From the NCBI GenBank assembly GCA_947594675.1, contig CANQEF010000054.1, forward strand, positions 1 through 7,880: DNA of 7,880 nucleotides, written 5' to 3'. Each line of letters opens with the position of its first letter. The stretch's first letter is position 1. Below the pieces are notes generated by a model that worked only from the letters and a program-made list of their open reading frames with translations, was not told where the DNA came from and did no database searches. Below, in pieces: positions 6,910 to 7,880 of the stretch. The stretch comes from an uncultured Bacilli bacterium. GTDB taxonomy: Bacteria; Bacillota_I; Bacilli_A; RF39; UBA660. Made by a program: the position numbers and the translations under genes.

Positions 6910-7392
6910 TTAGAATGGTAATTCATCATCACTAATTTCAATACTGGCACCAAAATCGGCAAATGGATTGCTGTCAATGTCTGTTCCCTTTGATTCTGGG
7001 GCATCTCCAAAGTCGTAAGGTGTTGGCTCAGTATTATTAGATGATGGAGAACTATTATTAGAATTATTTGAGGAATTTTTTGAGCCTAAGAATTCGACAT
7101 TGTCAGCTACAACTTCTGTTACATATCTTTTGTTACCATCATTTCCGTCATAACTTCTTGTTTGAATACGTCCATCTATGGCAACCTGACTTCCTTGAGA
7201 TAAATAATTTTTAACATTTTCTGCTTGTTTTCTCCAAACTACAATATTAATAAAATCAGTTTCTCTTTCTCCTTGTTGATTTGAAAAATTTCTATTTACT
7301 GCAAGAGAAAATGTAGCAACTGGGATATTACTACCAGTGTATCTTAATTCTGGGTCTCTAGTTAATCTTCCTATTAAAAATACTTTATTCAT
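6910..7392 (-). CDS. ssb: Single-stranded DNA-binding protein
   Basis: A 160-residue SSB. The OB-fold (about 1-105) shows [33 protein letters not shown] and the GR-I-TRSYDG strand, then [12 protein letters not shown] low-complexity Asn/Ser-rich linker follows (about 105-122), then an acidic tail ending DDELPF (155-160), the tip that docks replication and repair partners. It coats single-stranded DNA in replication, repair and recombination. It sits between rpsF and rpsR, the standard bacterial arrangement, 11 nt after rpsF, with AAGAGGT as its ribosome-binding site. Length and tail are normal. Confidence 0.98.
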   Translation of the reverse strand: MNKVFLIGRLTRDPELRYTGSNIPVATFSLAVNRNFSNQQGERETDFINIVVWRKQAENVKNYLSQGSQVAIDGRIQTRSYDGNDGNKRYVTEVVADNVEFLGSKNSSNNSNNSSPSSNNTEPTPYDFGDAPESKGTDIDSNPFADFGASIEISDDELPF

Positions 7393-7403
7393 AACAATAC
7401 CTC

Positions 7404-7694
7404 TTATTTTTCTTCTACTTTTACAATTAAATGACGAAGTAGATTTTCATTAATTCTAACAACACGATCAAATTCTTTTACAGCCTCTGTAGAAGCTTCA
7501 ACTACGTATAAATAATAATATCCTGTTTGAAACTTATTTATTTCATAAGCCAATTCCCTTTGACCCATTGCTTTTTCTTCAATGATATTAGCTTTTCCAT
7601 CAGTTAAAACCTTTTTCATATCTTCTGCAATCTTTTTAATTTGTGCCTCTTCAATATCAGGTCTTATGATGAATGTTATTTCATATTTATTCAT
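7404..7694 (-). CDS. rpsF: 30S ribosomal protein bS6
   Basis: A 96-residue protein (family about 95-100). It begins [19 protein letters not shown], the family's usual start, and ends in [12 protein letters not shown]. Conserved segments include [20 protein letters not shown] (44-63). S6 binds 16S rRNA as a heterodimer with S18, encoded two genes downstream. An in-frame reading up to 7775 adds 27 residues unlike any S6 and would run through the promoter. The ATG at 7692-7694 has a perfect AAGGAGGTG upstream, so that start is chosen. It is the first gene of operon A, behind a strong promoter and a structured leader that probably mediates S6:S18 feedback. Confidence 0.97.
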   Translation of the reverse strand: MNKYEITFIIRPDIEEAQIKKIAEDMKKVLTDGKANIIEEKAMGQRELAYEINKFQTGYYYLYVVEASTEAVKEFDRVVRINENLLRHLIVKVEEK

Positions 7695-7755
7695 TCTTTT
7701 GCACCTCCTTTTGGACATATGGCTATCAGCGATAGCAAGGAGTATTAAAATACTC
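7695..7755 (-). promoter_or_regulatory. Structured 5' leader of rpsF-ssb-rpsR (possible S6:S18 autoregulatory element)
   Basis: The roughly 60-nt leader (minus strand) holds hairpin 1, GAGTAT-TTTA-ATACTC (7755-7740), and hairpin 2, GCTATC-GCT-GATAGC (7736-7722). After these comes the ribosome-binding site AAGGAGG (7710-7704). CTCCTT at 7742-7737 is perfectly complementary to AAGGAG of the ribosome-binding site and overlaps the 3' arm of hairpin 1. Hairpin 1 and sequestration of the site therefore exclude each other. S6:S18 binding to rpsF leaders is established in several bacteria. The CCG trinucleotide typical of that motif is not visible here, so this is either a divergent form or a different control. 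Confidence 0.55.
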
Positions 7756-7761
7756 GATTGT

Positions 7762-7790
7762 ATTATAGCAAACAAAGTTTTTTTTGTAAA
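7762..7790 (-). promoter_or_regulatory. Strong extended -10 promoter of operon A (rpsF-ssb-rpsR)
   Basis: Minus strand: TTTACA (-35, 7785-7790), 17-nt spacer, TATAAT (-10, 7762-7767) preceded by TGC (an extended -10 TGn). The sequence upstream of the -35 box is A/T-rich, like an UP element. Start of transcription is expected near 7755, exactly where the first leader hairpin begins. Near-consensus quality fits a ribosomal-protein operon. Confidence 0.87.
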
Positions 7791-7807
7791 TACTTATTTT
7801 TAGAGTG

Positions 7808-7880
7808 TTAATCCTTTTTAGAAATGATACCAAGAAATTTTTTAGAAATGATACCAAGAAATTTTTTAGAAATGATACCT
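7808..7880 (-). CDS. Possible 3' end of an unknown ORF made of octapeptide repeats
   Basis: In one minus-strand frame the tandem array at the right edge reads as repeated GIISKKFL units, ending GIISKKD and TAA (7808-7810), 18 nt before the operon A -35 box. I do not recognise it. In favour of coding: the unit is 24 nt (8 codons). The visible base differences between copies are AAA versus AAG at 7814, and base 7880, which would also be a third codon position. Against: three other frames through the array are also open, so lack of stops proves little, and only 23 codons are visible. It may equally be an intergenic repeat. Confidence 0.25.
   Translation of the reverse strand, partial: GIISKKFLGIISKKFLGIISKKD
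7815..7880. repeat. 24-bp direct tandem repeat running off the right edge
   Basis: The unit starts AGAAATGATACC, continues AAGAAA and ends in six Ts. Copy 1 is 7820-7843 and copy 2 is 7844-7867, identical base for base. Copy 3 starts at 7868 and matches for 12 bases up to the window edge, where the last base (7880) is T instead of A. Before copy 1 the preceding T run is only five long (7815-7819), marking the end of the array. Total length is unknown because it continues beyond the window. It lies upstream of the rpsF promoter. Confidence 0.9.

Noticed and set aside
6894..7010. In-frame N-terminal extension of S18 (110 residues in total)
   Set aside because: It overlaps ssb in another frame, resembles no S18, and a consensus ribosome-binding site (6902-6908) precedes the shorter start.
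7695..7775. In-frame N-terminal extension of S6 (123 residues in total)
   Set aside because: It would read through the leader and into the -10 region. The perfect ribosome-binding site at 7704-7710 and family length support the start at 7694.

Overview
The window is a strongly AT-rich stretch of a Bacillota (Firmicutes) chromosome. It uses the standard bacterial code: Trp is read from TGG (for example in the uracil-DNA glycosylase), and TGA ends dnaB in a 4-nt ATGA overlap with the next gene. A secreted peptidoglycan hydrolase implies a cell wall. Low GC, very tight packing and a c-di-AMP phosphodiesterase without sensor domains suggest a streamlined lineage of Bacilli/Erysipelotrichia or an RF39-like group. 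That placement is inference, not a measured phylogeny.

Layout, left to right. Bases 1-185 (+) are the 3' end of a phosphate acetyltransferase gene (pta), closed by an intrinsic terminator at 175-204. Everything after that is on the minus strand and reads right to left. Operon A (7694 down to 6678) is rpsF-ssb-rpsR, with an extended -10 promoter at 7762-7790, a short structured leader, and a terminator at 6631-6667. Operon B (6428 down to 225) is a DHH/DHHA1 phosphodiesterase (GdpP-like), rplI, dnaB, an M23/LysM/G5 cell-wall hydrolase, walJ (yycJ), rlmH and ung. Its promoter is at 6455-6483. Gene junctions in operon B range from a 4-nt overlap to 29 nt, with no internal terminator seen, so a single transcript is likely. 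The genes converge with pta at the left edge.

The genes are mostly housekeeping: ribosomal proteins S6, S18 and L9, replication (SSB, DnaB), uracil repair, 23S rRNA methylation, and cell envelope / c-di-AMP functions. The group matches gene neighbourhoods found near the origin in Bacillus-type genomes (rpsF-ssb-rpsR, gdpP-rplI-dnaB, walJ, rlmH), here compressed together.

The less ordinary parts are these: a 24-bp (8-codon) tandem repeat running off the right edge; a candidate Shine-Dalgarno-sequestering switch in the rpsF leader; a GdpP-like enzyme reduced to its catalytic half, with an altered GGGGH motif; an unexplained set of inverted repeats between the two operons; and four cysteines in the secreted M23 catalytic domain. 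I see no mobile element, CRISPR array, tRNA or rRNA, and no clear undescribed multi-gene system.
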